Positions 17,761-25,942 of a stretch of DNA of 64,000 nt are shown here, in pieces. The notes under the pieces are model-generated. The model did no database searches. It worked only from the letters and a program-made list of their open reading frames with translations, and had not been told where the DNA came from. Made by a program: the position numbers and the translations under genes. The DNA comes from Acidaminobacter sp. JC074 (GTDB lineage: Bacteria; Bacillota; Clostridia; Peptostreptococcales; Acidaminobacteraceae): assembly GCF_022496765.1 (NCBI RefSeq), contig NZ_VANV01000020.1:11567-75566 (forward strand), written 5' to 3'. Position 1 is the stretch's first letter. Every line of letters begins with the position of its first letter.

Positions 17761-18402
17761 ATGTCAAGGATTTTAGTTGTAGAAGATGACAAGATGTTAA
17801 GTGATGGCATGGCCTATGCACTAAAAAAAGAAGGATTTACTGTCTTTCAAGATGATGGGACAAAGTCTTTAGATCATCCAGTAGATTTGGTTTTACTAGA
17901 TGTAAACCTACCTATAAAATCAGGTTTTGATAGGGCTGGAGATTATAAGTCACCCATCATATTCATTACAGCCAATAATAAGGAAGCTGAGATGTTAAGA
18001 GGATTCTCTTTGGGATGTGAAGACTATGTAACCAAGCCATTTTCAATTGCTGTATTAATAGAAAAGGTAAAGGTTGTATTAAGAAGACACAACCATAAAG
18101 AGACATACTTTCATAAGAATTTGGCTTACAACAGGTTGAAAAAAGAGTTGTTAGTAGATGGGTTAGAAATTAAACTGACCAAGAAAGAATATAAGCTCTT
18201 AGAGTACTTTATTGATCATAAAGAGCAAGTCCTGACAAAAGACCTTTTATTGGAGCATATCTGGGACATTGATGGTGATTTTGTGGGTGAAGGTACACTT
18301 AATGTTACAATTAACAGGCTTAGAAAGAAGTTAGATGATAAGGGGGCTTGGATTCAAACTGTTTTTGGTATTGGCTATAAATGGAGTGAGAATCATGTCT
18401 AA
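17761..18402 (+). CDS. OmpR-family response regulator
   Basis: 213 residues. The receiver has the acidic pair near residues 8-9 (VVEDDKM), the phosphorylatable Asp in LLLDVNLP, the ITANN threonine and the TKPF lysine. A winged-helix DNA-binding domain follows (LTKKEYKLLEYF, then VNITI/LRKKL pattern, ending TVFGIGYKW). The receiver is about 10 residues shorter than usual between the first helix and the Asp strand. It overlaps the kinase gene by 8 bases. It probably controls the ABC transporter just upstream. Confidence 0.92.
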   Translation: MSRILVVEDDKMLSDGMAYALKKEGFTVFQDDGTKSLDHPVDLVLLDVNLPIKSGFDRAGDYKSPIIFITANNKEAEMLRGFSLGCEDYVTKPFSIAVLIEKVKVVLRRHNHKETYFHKNLAYNRLKKELLVDGLEIKLTKKEYKLLEYFIDHKEQVLTKDLLLEHIWDIDGDFVGEGTLNVTINRLRKKLDDKGAWIQTVFGIGYKWSENHV

Positions 18403-19366
18403 AAAATATATCTTATTGCTTTTAATGATGATCCTGGCCATGCTTACCTTGTCTTACTCAGGCTTGCTATTTCTATTGGTATTGATCATAAGTTTATTTC
18501 TTATGGTGATTTATAGAGAACATCTTAAGGAGCAAAATAAATTAAAAGAAGATCTTGAGTCCTTAAGTACAAGCATTGAAAGCAGCTTAAATGGTCAATC
18601 TGACAGTCAACTTTATATTGAAGATACCTTAGTCTCTAAGATAGCCCATCAAAACAGTAAGTTGATTAAACGTTTAGACTTCTATCATGCGAAAGAAAAA
18701 GATGATAGGATGCGTTTAGAACAACTCATTGGTGATATTTCCCACCAACTAAAAACACCTTTTGCCAATGTGAAGATGTATCAGGAGCTTCTTATAACTT
18801 GTGATGAAAAAGACAAAGACAAACTAGCAGAAGCACTTATCAAGCAAACCCATAAGATGGAGTGGTTGATTGAATCATTGATGCTTTTGTCTAAAATAGA
18901 ATCGGGCTGTTTGAATCTTAATCCTTCAGAAAATGATTTGAATCAAACCATCCTTGAAGCCATTAACATGGTTCATCATAAGGCTGTTAAGAAAGATATA
19001 ATGATTGTCTATAAGCCAAGTCAAAGGATGATCAATCATGATCAGAAGTGGACAAGCGAAGCCATCTTTAATGTGCTTGATAATGCTGTTAAATACAGTC
19101 AAGCAAAGACTAAGATAAGTATTTCAATAACAACGAGTGATATGTTTGAATCTATAGAGATTGATGACCAAGGGATGGGCATAAAAGAAGAAGAACTCAA
19201 CTTAATTTTTCAAAGGTTTTATAAAGGACAAGCGAGTAAGACTTATGAAGGGGTGGGTATAGGTTTGTACCTAGCACAGGAAATTATGATGAAACAGGGT
19301 GGTTATATATACTGTAAATCATGTCAAAAAGGCAGTCGATTTACATTGAACTTTAAAAATCATTAA
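18395..19366 (+). CDS. Intramembrane-sensing sensor histidine kinase
   Basis: 323 residues. Two adjacent transmembrane helices at about 4-22 and 24-44 have almost no outside loop, the form of intramembrane-sensing kinases that work with ABC transporters. The phosphorylated His is in DISHQLKTPFANV; N box (FNVLDNAVKY), G1 (DDQGMGI) and G2 (GVGIGLYLA) are all present. The ATG at 18395, overlapping the response regulator stop and preceded by GGAG, is chosen over an upstream ATG at 18335 inside that gene. Signal perception probably depends on the FtsX permease. Confidence 0.92.
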   Translation: MSKKYILLLLMMILAMLTLSYSGLLFLLVLIISLFLMVIYREHLKEQNKLKEDLESLSTSIESSLNGQSDSQLYIEDTLVSKIAHQNSKLIKRLDFYHAKEKDDRMRLEQLIGDISHQLKTPFANVKMYQELLITCDEKDKDKLAEALIKQTHKMEWLIESLMLLSKIESGCLNLNPSENDLNQTILEAINMVHHKAVKKDIMIVYKPSQRMINHDQKWTSEAIFNVLDNAVKYSQAKTKISISITTSDMFESIEIDDQGMGIKEEELNLIFQRFYKGQASKTYEGVGIGLYLAQEIMMKQGGYIYCKSCQKGSRFTLNFKNH

Positions 19367-19397
19367 AGACACTGATGAAAACCATCAGTGTCTTTAA
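19363..19397. terminator. Bidirectional terminator after the histidine kinase
   Basis: A perfect 15-bp stem (TTAAAGACACTGATG / CATCAGTGTCTTTAA) with a 5-base loop. It carries T-runs on both sides and separates the kinase from the convergent lipoprotein gene. Confidence 0.85.
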
Positions 19398-19410
19398 CAT
19401 ATTAAGAGTT

Positions 19411-20889
19411 TTATCTTTCAGACACTAGGATGATTTTTCTAGTGTCGATTTGCATTGGCCAGCTTTCCATAATTGCATCGACATATACAGCTAATACATC
19501 ACCTTGTTTGAGTTGGCTAAGGTTGAAGTTCTTATTAGGTCTTGATGTACCAAATACATACTCGCCACCATCAGCATCTTTACCTGAAATCATGAGTTCA
19601 CCGTTGTCAGCTCTATTCAAAGTGTCGATCGTGATATTGATGATGCTGTTTGGATCATACAGCTCTACCACAGGATCAATTGATTTAGACATGGTATAGA
19701 TATCCATATCATAGGTCATATCATCTTGTGGCATCATATCACCATAATAAGAGAATGTTTTCTTGATGCCTTTAATTGATACAACAAGTGTGTTCTCATC
19801 TTTGTTGTGTTTGACCACTTTACCTGTAGCATTAGAAATTTCAGCACCCCATCCTGTTAATGGTCTAGAAAAATCCTCTAGTAAGTATGCTTCAATGTTT
19901 AATGCATCATATTTCATAAAAAGCTTAACAGCTTCACCTAAATGGATGTTTGAAAGTTTATCTTTTCCTATTGTAAAGATCTCAATAACATCGCCTGACA
20001 TTACATGGACATCATCACCATCAATCTCTACGACTTGACCAATTGATTCACCTTCAATAGCTGTTGTACCAAGAGGCAAGTCTCTTTCTACTAATAAATC
20101 AATTCTTGAAGGATTAACATGTGCTGGAATAGACATGGTCATAACCCTTGAATAGAAGTCGATTGTTGCACCTACTTTTAAGTCTGTAAAGTTAAAGTTC
20201 TTTGCTGCTGCGTAAGTTGGAATCATATAAGTCATACCATCTGTTGATGTACCAGAAATGATGAGTTCACCTTGATCATTTCTTTCAAGACCATCAATGG
20301 TAACTGTGATTTTTTCATCAGCAGAGTAGAATCCTGATACCATTAAATCATCTTCATTAAAGAAGATAACATCAAACTCATAAGACTTGCCAACTTCAAC
20401 GAAGATATCTTCATTGATTTGTAGAGATTTTTCGCCTTCATCAGTTGAAACAAGGATGGTTTCTCCATCTATAGACACAACCTCACCTGTCATTCTTAGT
20501 ATCATATGGCCCATATTAGTATGTCTTATGCTAAAATCCTCAGTATAATAAGGCATTAATGAATACTCTGTATCTGTTTCTTTTGTTACATAAACAGTTT
20601 GTCCTAAATAGAAGTCCTTGTGTTGGTCATTAGACACGTAAAATACCTCAGCTATATCGCCAGTGAGTATGTCAACGGCATTGTCTGAAAAGCCGATGAT
20701 TTCACCAATTGTTTCTACATTTTCTTCATTAACTCTTACAACTTCTTCTGGCTTCTCAGTCACTTCAGTTACCGTAGAAATGGCGATATTCTTTGATTCG
20801 TCTGTAATCACTTCACTTGAATTTGCACCACAACCCGTAAATAATAGTGACGCTGTTAATAGACCGACTGCTATATTTTTCTTGTTCAT
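19411..20889 (-). CDS. Lipoprotein with tandem duplicated domain, function unknown
   Basis: 492 residues. The signal peptide MNKKNIAVGLLTASLLFTGC ends in a lipobox, so Cys20 should be lipidated and the protein held on the outer face of the membrane. The rest is two copies of a unit of about 210 residues (roughly 58-275 and 282-491). Matching segments include GEIIGFSDNAVDILTGDIAEVF with GQVVEIDGDDVHVMSGDVIEIF, and NDQGELIISGTSTDGMTY with ADNGELMISGKDADGGEY. Each unit looks like a chain of small beta-barrel (OB-like) modules. I do not recognise the family. It stands alone on the minus strand, divergent from glmS. Confidence 0.85.
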   Translation of the reverse strand: MNKKNIAVGLLTASLLFTGCGANSSEVITDESKNIAISTVTEVTEKPEEVVRVNEENVETIGEIIGFSDNAVDILTGDIAEVFYVSNDQHKDFYLGQTVYVTKETDTEYSLMPYYTEDFSIRHTNMGHMILRMTGEVVSIDGETILVSTDEGEKSLQINEDIFVEVGKSYEFDVIFFNEDDLMVSGFYSADEKITVTIDGLERNDQGELIISGTSTDGMTYMIPTYAAAKNFNFTDLKVGATIDFYSRVMTMSIPAHVNPSRIDLLVERDLPLGTTAIEGESIGQVVEIDGDDVHVMSGDVIEIFTIGKDKLSNIHLGEAVKLFMKYDALNIEAYLLEDFSRPLTGWGAEISNATGKVVKHNKDENTLVVSIKGIKKTFSYYGDMMPQDDMTYDMDIYTMSKSIDPVVELYDPNSIINITIDTLNRADNGELMISGKDADGGEYVFGTSRPNKNFNLSQLKQGDVLAVYVDAIMESWPMQIDTRKIILVSER

Positions 20890-21036
20890 TTTTCTTCTCC
20901 TTTTAAACCCTTGTTTGTTATTAAGACGCAGAGAATTTTATTTGGTTCCATTTATTTTTGAATTATCATGGAAAATGAAATAAATGACCGTTTTATGGCT
21001 AAATGTGTTCAAAAACTATCCTAGGATATGATGTTA

Positions 21037-21045
21037 TGGTATAAT
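21037..21045 (+). promoter_or_regulatory. Extended -10 promoter of glmS
   Basis: TGG-TATAAT is a perfect extended -10 element. It lies about 60 bases before the glmS ribozyme core, so the transcript would include the whole ribozyme. No good -35 hexamer is visible, as expected for an extended -10 promoter. Confidence 0.65.
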
Positions 21046-21099
21046 CTAGAGGATTATGAAAGGAAGGTGGAGCTTATAGAAAACAAAATGGACAATTGA

Positions 21100-21235
21100 A
21101 TTTCAAGCGCCTGGACTGCTTAAACAGTTGACGAGGACGGGGTTTTATCGAAAGATTCGGCGGGTGCCCCGTGGTGAACTCACACCGTTAAAGGTTGGCA
21201 AAACTATAAAGTGATTTATAGGACAAATCCAACTG
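21100..21235 (+). ncRNA. glmS ribozyme (glucosamine-6-phosphate activated)
   Basis: Self-cleaving leader RNA that cuts glmS mRNA when GlcN6P is abundant. The conserved core is easy to see: AGCGCC at 21106-21111 with cleavage expected between A21106 and G21107; then CTGGACTG, GTTGACGAGGACGGGG, TTATCGA, TTCGGCGGGTGCC and the P3.1/P4 region, closing with GGTTGG...CCAACT (21193-21234) and a nested TATAAA/TTTATA hairpin. It lies 76 bases upstream of the glmS start codon. Confidence 0.95.
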
Positions 21236-21265
21236 GTGAGCAAAAACGTATGGAACTTTAAATGT

Positions 21266-21290
21266 AGGAACCTTATGGTTCTTTTTGTTG
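21266..21290 (+). terminator. Possible terminator between glmS ribozyme and glmS
   Basis: AGGAACC-TTAT-GGTTCTT forms a 7-bp stem with one G-T pair and is followed by a U-rich tract (TTTTGTTGTTTTT). It sits after the ribozyme and 20 bases before the glmS start. It could add transcription attenuation to ribozyme control, or be a chance hairpin. Confidence 0.45.
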
Positions 21291-21310
21291 TTTTTGAAAG
21301 GATAAAAATT

Positions 21311-23140
21311 ATGTGTGGAATAGTAGGATACATTGGCGAGAATAAGGCGTTGCCTGTGTTATTAAATGGATTATCAAAGTTAGAATATAGAGGGTACGAC
21401 TCAGCAGGTATAGCACTTCTAGACAATGAAAACTTGTTTGTAAAAAAGAGAAAAGGCCGTTTAGTCGGTTTAGAGAATGAGTTAGATGTAGACAGTCACA
21501 ACTCAGTAATTGGTATTGGTCATACACGCTGGGCAACTCATGGTGCACCAACGGAGAAGAATGCCCATCCACATACGGATCAAGTGAACTCGATAGCAGT
21601 AATCCATAATGGGATTATTGAAAACTATATCAAAATAAAAGAATGGTTAAGAGAAGTTTCAGACGTTCATTTTAAATCAGAAACAGATTCAGAGGTTATT
21701 GCCCATTTGATCAGCTATTATTATGAAGATGATTTAATGGATGCAGTTTATAAAGCTGTAGATAGAATGGAAGGTGCTTATGCCATTTCAGTCATTTCTG
21801 AAGAAGAGCCAGATAAGATTATTGCAGTTAGAAAAGATTCACCTTTGATTGTAGGTATTGGAGAGAACGAGCAGTTTCTTGCATCAGACATACCAGCACT
21901 TCTTAAATACACAAGAAAAGTTCATTTTATTGAAAATGATGAGTTTGTACTTTTAACAAAAGACAAGATTCAGATCTTTGATGAATTTAGACAACCAGTA
22001 GAAAGAGAAGTTTTTGAAGTAACTTGGGATGCAGAAGCAGCTGAAAAAGAAGGTTTTCCACATTTTACATTAAAAGAAATCTTCGAACAGCCTCAATCGA
22101 TCAAAGAAACTTTATCTAGAAGAATTGATGCCAGTAATGAAATTACCTTAGAAGGTTTAAACATTGCTGATGATAAGTTCAAAGAATTTAACAAGATTTA
22201 TATTGTTGCTTGTGGTACCGCATACCATGCAGGTTTAATTGGTAAATACGCCATTGAAAATATTGCAGGTCTACCTGTGGAAGTTGATATTGCATCTGAA
22301 TTCAGATACAAGAAAACTTTCATTGATGAGAAGACACTTTTCATAGCAGTCTCACAATCAGGTGAAACACTAGATACATTACAATCATTAAGAGAAGCTA
22401 AGAGACAAGGAGCAACAATACTATCAGTCGTAAACGTGGTTGGTTCATCGGTTTCAAGAGACTCTGATGGTGTACTATATACTTGGGCAGGTCCTGAGAT
22501 TGGTGTAGCGTCTACAAAAGCTTACACATCACAGGTATTGGTATTCTATTTACTGGCTCTAAAGCTAGGTTTGGTATTTGATCAAATTACTTTAGAAGAA
22601 TCAAAGAAGATGATAGATCAGTTACATGAGATGCCAAGACTTTTAGATCATGTACTAGATAACTCTACAGCGATTCAGTCTTTTGCTGATTCTCAGTTTA
22701 ACAATGAAAGTGTTTTCTTTATGGGAAGAGGCGTTGACCTTTATTCTGCTTATGAAGCATCGCTTAAGTTTAAAGAGATCTCTTATATCAATTCATTTGC
22801 CATTGCTGCAGGTGAGTTAAAGCATGGTACGATTGCCTTAATAGAAGACAATACACTTGTTATTGCATTTGCAACGCAACAACACCTTTATGAGAAAATG
22901 CTTTCTAATATCAAGGAAGTTAAGGCAAGAGGTGCTCATGTAGTGGCAATCGCTATGGAAGGGGACAACGAAATCTTAAAGACAGCAGATGAAGTCATCT
23001 TTATTCCAAAGGTTATGGAACATCTAGCACCACTTCTAAGTGTAGTGCCAATGCAGTTGTTTGCATATTATGTATCAGTAGCAAGAGGTAACGACGTTGA
23101 CAAGCCAAGAAACCTTGCCAAATCAGTTACTGTAGAATAA
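21311..23140 (+). CDS. glmS: Glutamine--fructose-6-phosphate aminotransferase (isomerizing)
   Basis: Makes glucosamine-6-phosphate from fructose-6-phosphate and glutamine. The 609 residues are the usual length. The start chosen places the catalytic Cys right after Met (MCGIVGYIG); an upstream in-frame ATG at 21236 would add 25 residues and bury that Cys. The N-terminal Ntn glutaminase domain covers about 1-240 (HTRWATHG, HNGIIENY), and two SIS isomerase domains follow (SQSGETLDT; the C-terminus ends KSVTVE as in the family). Expression is controlled by the glmS ribozyme upstream. Confidence 0.97.
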   Translation: MCGIVGYIGENKALPVLLNGLSKLEYRGYDSAGIALLDNENLFVKKRKGRLVGLENELDVDSHNSVIGIGHTRWATHGAPTEKNAHPHTDQVNSIAVIHNGIIENYIKIKEWLREVSDVHFKSETDSEVIAHLISYYYEDDLMDAVYKAVDRMEGAYAISVISEEEPDKIIAVRKDSPLIVGIGENEQFLASDIPALLKYTRKVHFIENDEFVLLTKDKIQIFDEFRQPVEREVFEVTWDAEAAEKEGFPHFTLKEIFEQPQSIKETLSRRIDASNEITLEGLNIADDKFKEFNKIYIVACGTAYHAGLIGKYAIENIAGLPVEVDIASEFRYKKTFIDEKTLFIAVSQSGETLDTLQSLREAKRQGATILSVVNVVGSSVSRDSDGVLYTWAGPEIGVASTKAYTSQVLVFYLLALKLGLVFDQITLEESKKMIDQLHEMPRLLDHVLDNSTAIQSFADSQFNNESVFFMGRGVDLYSAYEASLKFKEISYINSFAIAAGELKHGTIALIEDNTLVIAFATQQHLYEKMLSNIKEVKARGAHVVAIAMEGDNEILKTADEVIFIPKVMEHLAPLLSVVPMQLFAYYVSVARGNDVDKPRNLAKSVTVE

Positions 23141-23159
23141 ATTGATATTAAAAACCATG

Positions 23160-23204
23160 AAGCATGAACAGATTTTCGTATGAAAATCGTTCATGCTTTT
23201 TTTC
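23160..23204 (+). terminator. Terminator after glmS
   Basis: A long hairpin: AAGCATGAAC pairs with GTTCATGCTT and an inner GATTTTC pairs with GAAAATC, separated by one bulged base. Seven T residues follow. Confidence 0.85.
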
Positions 23205-23329
23205 TTCATTCACCTCTTGAGAAGAGTCTAGATATTTTATGCTTTGTAGTGTAATAATTTACAATTATAGTATATGATAATTATATAGTTTTATATAACA
23301 TATAAATAATCATTAACGAGGAGATATTT

Positions 23330-25153
23330 ATGAAGAATGTGATTAGAGTGAGTTTGGTGCTCTTAGTACTATTACTATCGATTGTAACGGTGTATGCTGA
23401 GGATTCTTTAGAGGTGGTGATACCTGAATTTCCAGTGACATTCAATGGTGTTGATATGAACCCAGCCTATAGTGAATACCCTTTATTTGTTTATAAAGGC
23501 ATTACATATGTACCTATGACTTACAATGCATCGCAAGGACTCGGTTTATCTGTTGAGTTTTCAGGAGAAAAAGGTCTCAGCATCAATCCGATTCAAGCCA
23601 ATGGCACCATCAAGGATTATACTAAAGCGGGTAAGAATCCCTCTCAGATGAAGGCGATTCGACCTTCTTATAAGATTGCAGTTAATAACAAACTCGTTGA
23701 TAATGCAAGTGAAGATTATCCTATTTTATCACTGAATGATGTGACTTATTTTCCTTTGACTTGGAAGTGGGTAAATGATGAGTTTGGTTGGGAAATTAGT
23801 TTTTCAAATGAAGCGGGTTTAAAGATTGAAAGTTCATTATCAAGTGTAAAAGAAGAAACAACTAGTATAGAAGTAGAAAGGCAGTATGCCAGTGGTGAAG
23901 TCATCAAAGTAGAAAAAAATCCTGATGCGGGTTTCTTCTGGCCGTACTACTTATACATACCTAAGAACTTAAGTGATGATAAAACATACATATTTGTAGA
24001 ACCCAATAATCAGCCCAATAAAGATGTGGCATTTAGTCAAACTGAAGAATCTGCATATGGCACTGCTATGCATAACATCCAATATGCAGAAAGCCTAGGC
24101 ATGCCTGTTCTTGTACCTGTATTTCCAGGTACAAATGACATTACTAAGGTAACACCAGAGTATTATCATGCCCTTAATACACCTGCAGTTTTAGATGATG
24201 AAGAAATCTATAAAAGAGTTGATCTTCAACTTTTAAAGATGGTTGAGGATGCGAGAGACAAGTTAAGTGGTGATTCTATTGAAACATATGAAAAAATCAT
24301 TATAAACGGTTTTTCTGATTCAGGTAATTTCTCTAATAGGTTTACAGCCATTCATCCTGATAAAGTAAAATTGATGGTAGCTGGTGGTATCAATGTTTTC
24401 TTGTATCCAACAGATAAGTATGATGGCGTGGACTTTGAGTACCCGCTAGGTACTGCCGACTATGAAAAACTATTTGATAAGGCCTTTGATCATAAGGCTT
24501 ATGACCAAGTTGCAAAGTTCATCTATAGAGGTGGTGCTGATGAATCGGACCCTATTTATGGTACAAACTTTATGACAAAAGAGGTCAAGAACTTTATTAT
24601 CAATCACTTGGCCAAAGATATTTCAAAGAGACTTGATATTTCAAAAGAGATCTATGAAGAAGGTACTGACAATCTTCAGTTTGTCATCTATGAAGGCATT
24701 GAACATACCATTACTGAGGAGATAAGAGAGGACATCATCAAGTTTATTAAGACAAATATAGAAGGGGATTTTAAGGCTATTGAACCTTCTGATCATAAAG
24801 GTAAGTTGGCATTTATGGAAGGGATGAAGAGTGCCTATTACTTAGGTGGTCGAACTGAAACGCAATATGCAATAAAAAAAATATCTATAAATGGACCAGG
24901 AACAGGTGCTATGAATGCAGATCCTGAGATACTTGCAGATGCCGACTTAGTATTTTTATCGGTTAGAAATCAAAATGATATCCCGGCTTTATTAAGCAAA
25001 GATTTTTCTGATTTAGTTGTGACTGATAAAGACGATTACATCAAGACTAAGTATGAAGATGGTAAGGTTTATATCTTACTTCAAGCCACTAGTGAAACAA
25101 AGGGAAAAGAACTTATAGATACCATAAAAGTAGAACAACTTATAAGTCAATAA
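23330..25153 (+). CDS. Secreted alpha/beta-hydrolase with copper-amine-oxidase-like N-domain
   Basis: 607 residues with a signal peptide (about 1-23, cut after VYA). Residues 30-170 hold two repeats of the copper amine oxidase N-terminal-like type (PLFVYKGITYVPMTYN; PILSLNDVTYFPLTWKW), often a wall- or surface-associated stalk in Clostridia. Residues 200-480 look like an alpha/beta-hydrolase: oxyanion strand region YIPKNL, nucleophile elbow GFSDSG near 330 and a late His in EGIEHT. A further domain of about 110 residues ends the protein. The substrate is unknown; the GxSxSG elbow resembles depolymerase or feruloyl-esterase relatives. It is a single gene flanked by terminators. Confidence 0.75.
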   Translation: MKNVIRVSLVLLVLLLSIVTVYAEDSLEVVIPEFPVTFNGVDMNPAYSEYPLFVYKGITYVPMTYNASQGLGLSVEFSGEKGLSINPIQANGTIKDYTKAGKNPSQMKAIRPSYKIAVNNKLVDNASEDYPILSLNDVTYFPLTWKWVNDEFGWEISFSNEAGLKIESSLSSVKEETTSIEVERQYASGEVIKVEKNPDAGFFWPYYLYIPKNLSDDKTYIFVEPNNQPNKDVAFSQTEESAYGTAMHNIQYAESLGMPVLVPVFPGTNDITKVTPEYYHALNTPAVLDDEEIYKRVDLQLLKMVEDARDKLSGDSIETYEKIIINGFSDSGNFSNRFTAIHPDKVKLMVAGGINVFLYPTDKYDGVDFEYPLGTADYEKLFDKAFDHKAYDQVAKFIYRGGADESDPIYGTNFMTKEVKNFIINHLAKDISKRLDISKEIYEEGTDNLQFVIYEGIEHTITEEIREDIIKFIKTNIEGDFKAIEPSDHKGKLAFMEGMKSAYYLGGRTETQYAIKKISINGPGTGAMNADPEILADADLVFLSVRNQNDIPALLSKDFSDLVVTDKDDYIKTKYEDGKVYILLQATSETKGKELIDTIKVEQLISQ

Positions 25154-25159
25154 TTAAAG

Positions 25160-25199
25160 AACTCACCTAAAGTCAATATAGGACATAGGTGAGTTTTCT
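25160..25199 (+). terminator. Terminator after the secreted hydrolase gene
   Basis: AACTCACCTA pairs perfectly with TAGGTGAGTT across a 16-base loop, followed by TTCTT. The same CTCACC stem recurs in the next two terminators of this region. Confidence 0.75.
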
Positions 25200-25328
25200 T
25201 ATGTACTCATAACTGTTGAGAGCTAGATATTCCGAATGCATGAATTTAGGTGTAACTATATTGTCACAACAGATGAAAGATTTACATGATATAATTTTTT
25301 AGAATCGGATAAAAAGAGGAGAGATATT

Positions 25329-25721
25329 ATGTTAAATAAAAAGGATTTAGAATTAGTTGAGAAAGCTAGACAAGTCATTACTGAAAATTATGATAAGGTA
25401 GATTATCTTCATACTGTTGGTGCGGCAGTACGTTGTAAAAACGGTAAAATCTACACCGGTGTCAACGTATACTCACTTCATGGTGCTTGTGCAGAACAAG
25501 TAGCCATAGGTGCTGCTATATCAAATGGGGAAAGAGAGTTTGAAGCAGTTGTAGCTGTTAGAGGCCAAAAGGGAGAGGAAGTCTTGCCACCTTGTGGTAA
25601 CTGCAGACAGATGTTAGCTGACTATATGCCAAAAGCTTATGTCATCATTGATTCTAAAAAAGGCCTTATCAAAGTAAAAGCACACGACTTACTACCTTTT
25701 GCTTATCAGGTAGAAGCATAA
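25329..25721 (+). CDS. Cytidine/blasticidin-S deaminase-like protein
   Basis: 130-residue zinc deaminase. The active-site motifs are HGACAEQ (in place of the usual N-x-E-x-A-S-Y-x-x-x-x-CAE form) and PPCGNCRQML, with Glu as proton shuttle and three Cys as zinc ligands. The length is standard for tetrameric cytidine deaminases. The HGACAEQ form is closer to blasticidin-S-deaminase-like members, so the substrate is uncertain. An AAGAGGAGAG ribosome site precedes the start, and strong terminators lie on both sides. Confidence 0.85.
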   Translation: MLNKKDLELVEKARQVITENYDKVDYLHTVGAAVRCKNGKIYTGVNVYSLHGACAEQVAIGAAISNGEREFEAVVAVRGQKGEEVLPPCGNCRQMLADYMPKAYVIIDSKKGLIKVKAHDLLPFAYQVEA

Positions 25722-25727
25722 GAGTAG

Positions 25728-25753
25728 ACTCACCAACTGAGGTGAGTTTTTTA
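25728..25753 (+). terminator. Terminator after deaminase gene
   Basis: ACTCACC-AACTGA-GGTGAGT, a 7-bp perfect stem followed by a run of T residues. Confidence 0.8.
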
Positions 25754-25806
25754 TTGGTTTGAAAGCAAAGTTTTCATAAGAATCGAAAGCCACGATGGCT
25801 TGAGTT
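25751..25806 (+). repeat. 56-bp two-hairpin element, copy A
   Basis: Begins TTATTGGTTTGAAA and ends TGAGTT. It holds hairpin 1 (TGAAA/TTTCA), the linker CATAAG, and hairpin 2 (AAGCC-ACGAT-GGCTT). Copy B at 48020-48075 is the same length with no gaps and 42 of 56 bases identical; differences fall in the loop of hairpin 1 and in paired positions of hairpin 2, where they are compensatory. It lies directly after the deaminase terminator. Strand is given as that of the shared sequence as written; the transcribed direction is not known. Confidence 0.7.
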
Positions 25807-25942
25807 TTTACTTAAGTGGTATTTTTCATTGAAGAGCTTTCTTATTTAAACATGATACGGTTAGTAAGGCCAATAAGAAATCATATTATGATTAGAATCA
25901 TCTTGCCCTCATTGATAAAATTTTTTTGAAAGGTAGGTTCTT

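Noticed and set aside
25751..25806. A hammerhead ribozyme, because of the CGAA...GAG arrangement
   Set aside because: The CUGAUGA core is missing in both copies and on both strands.
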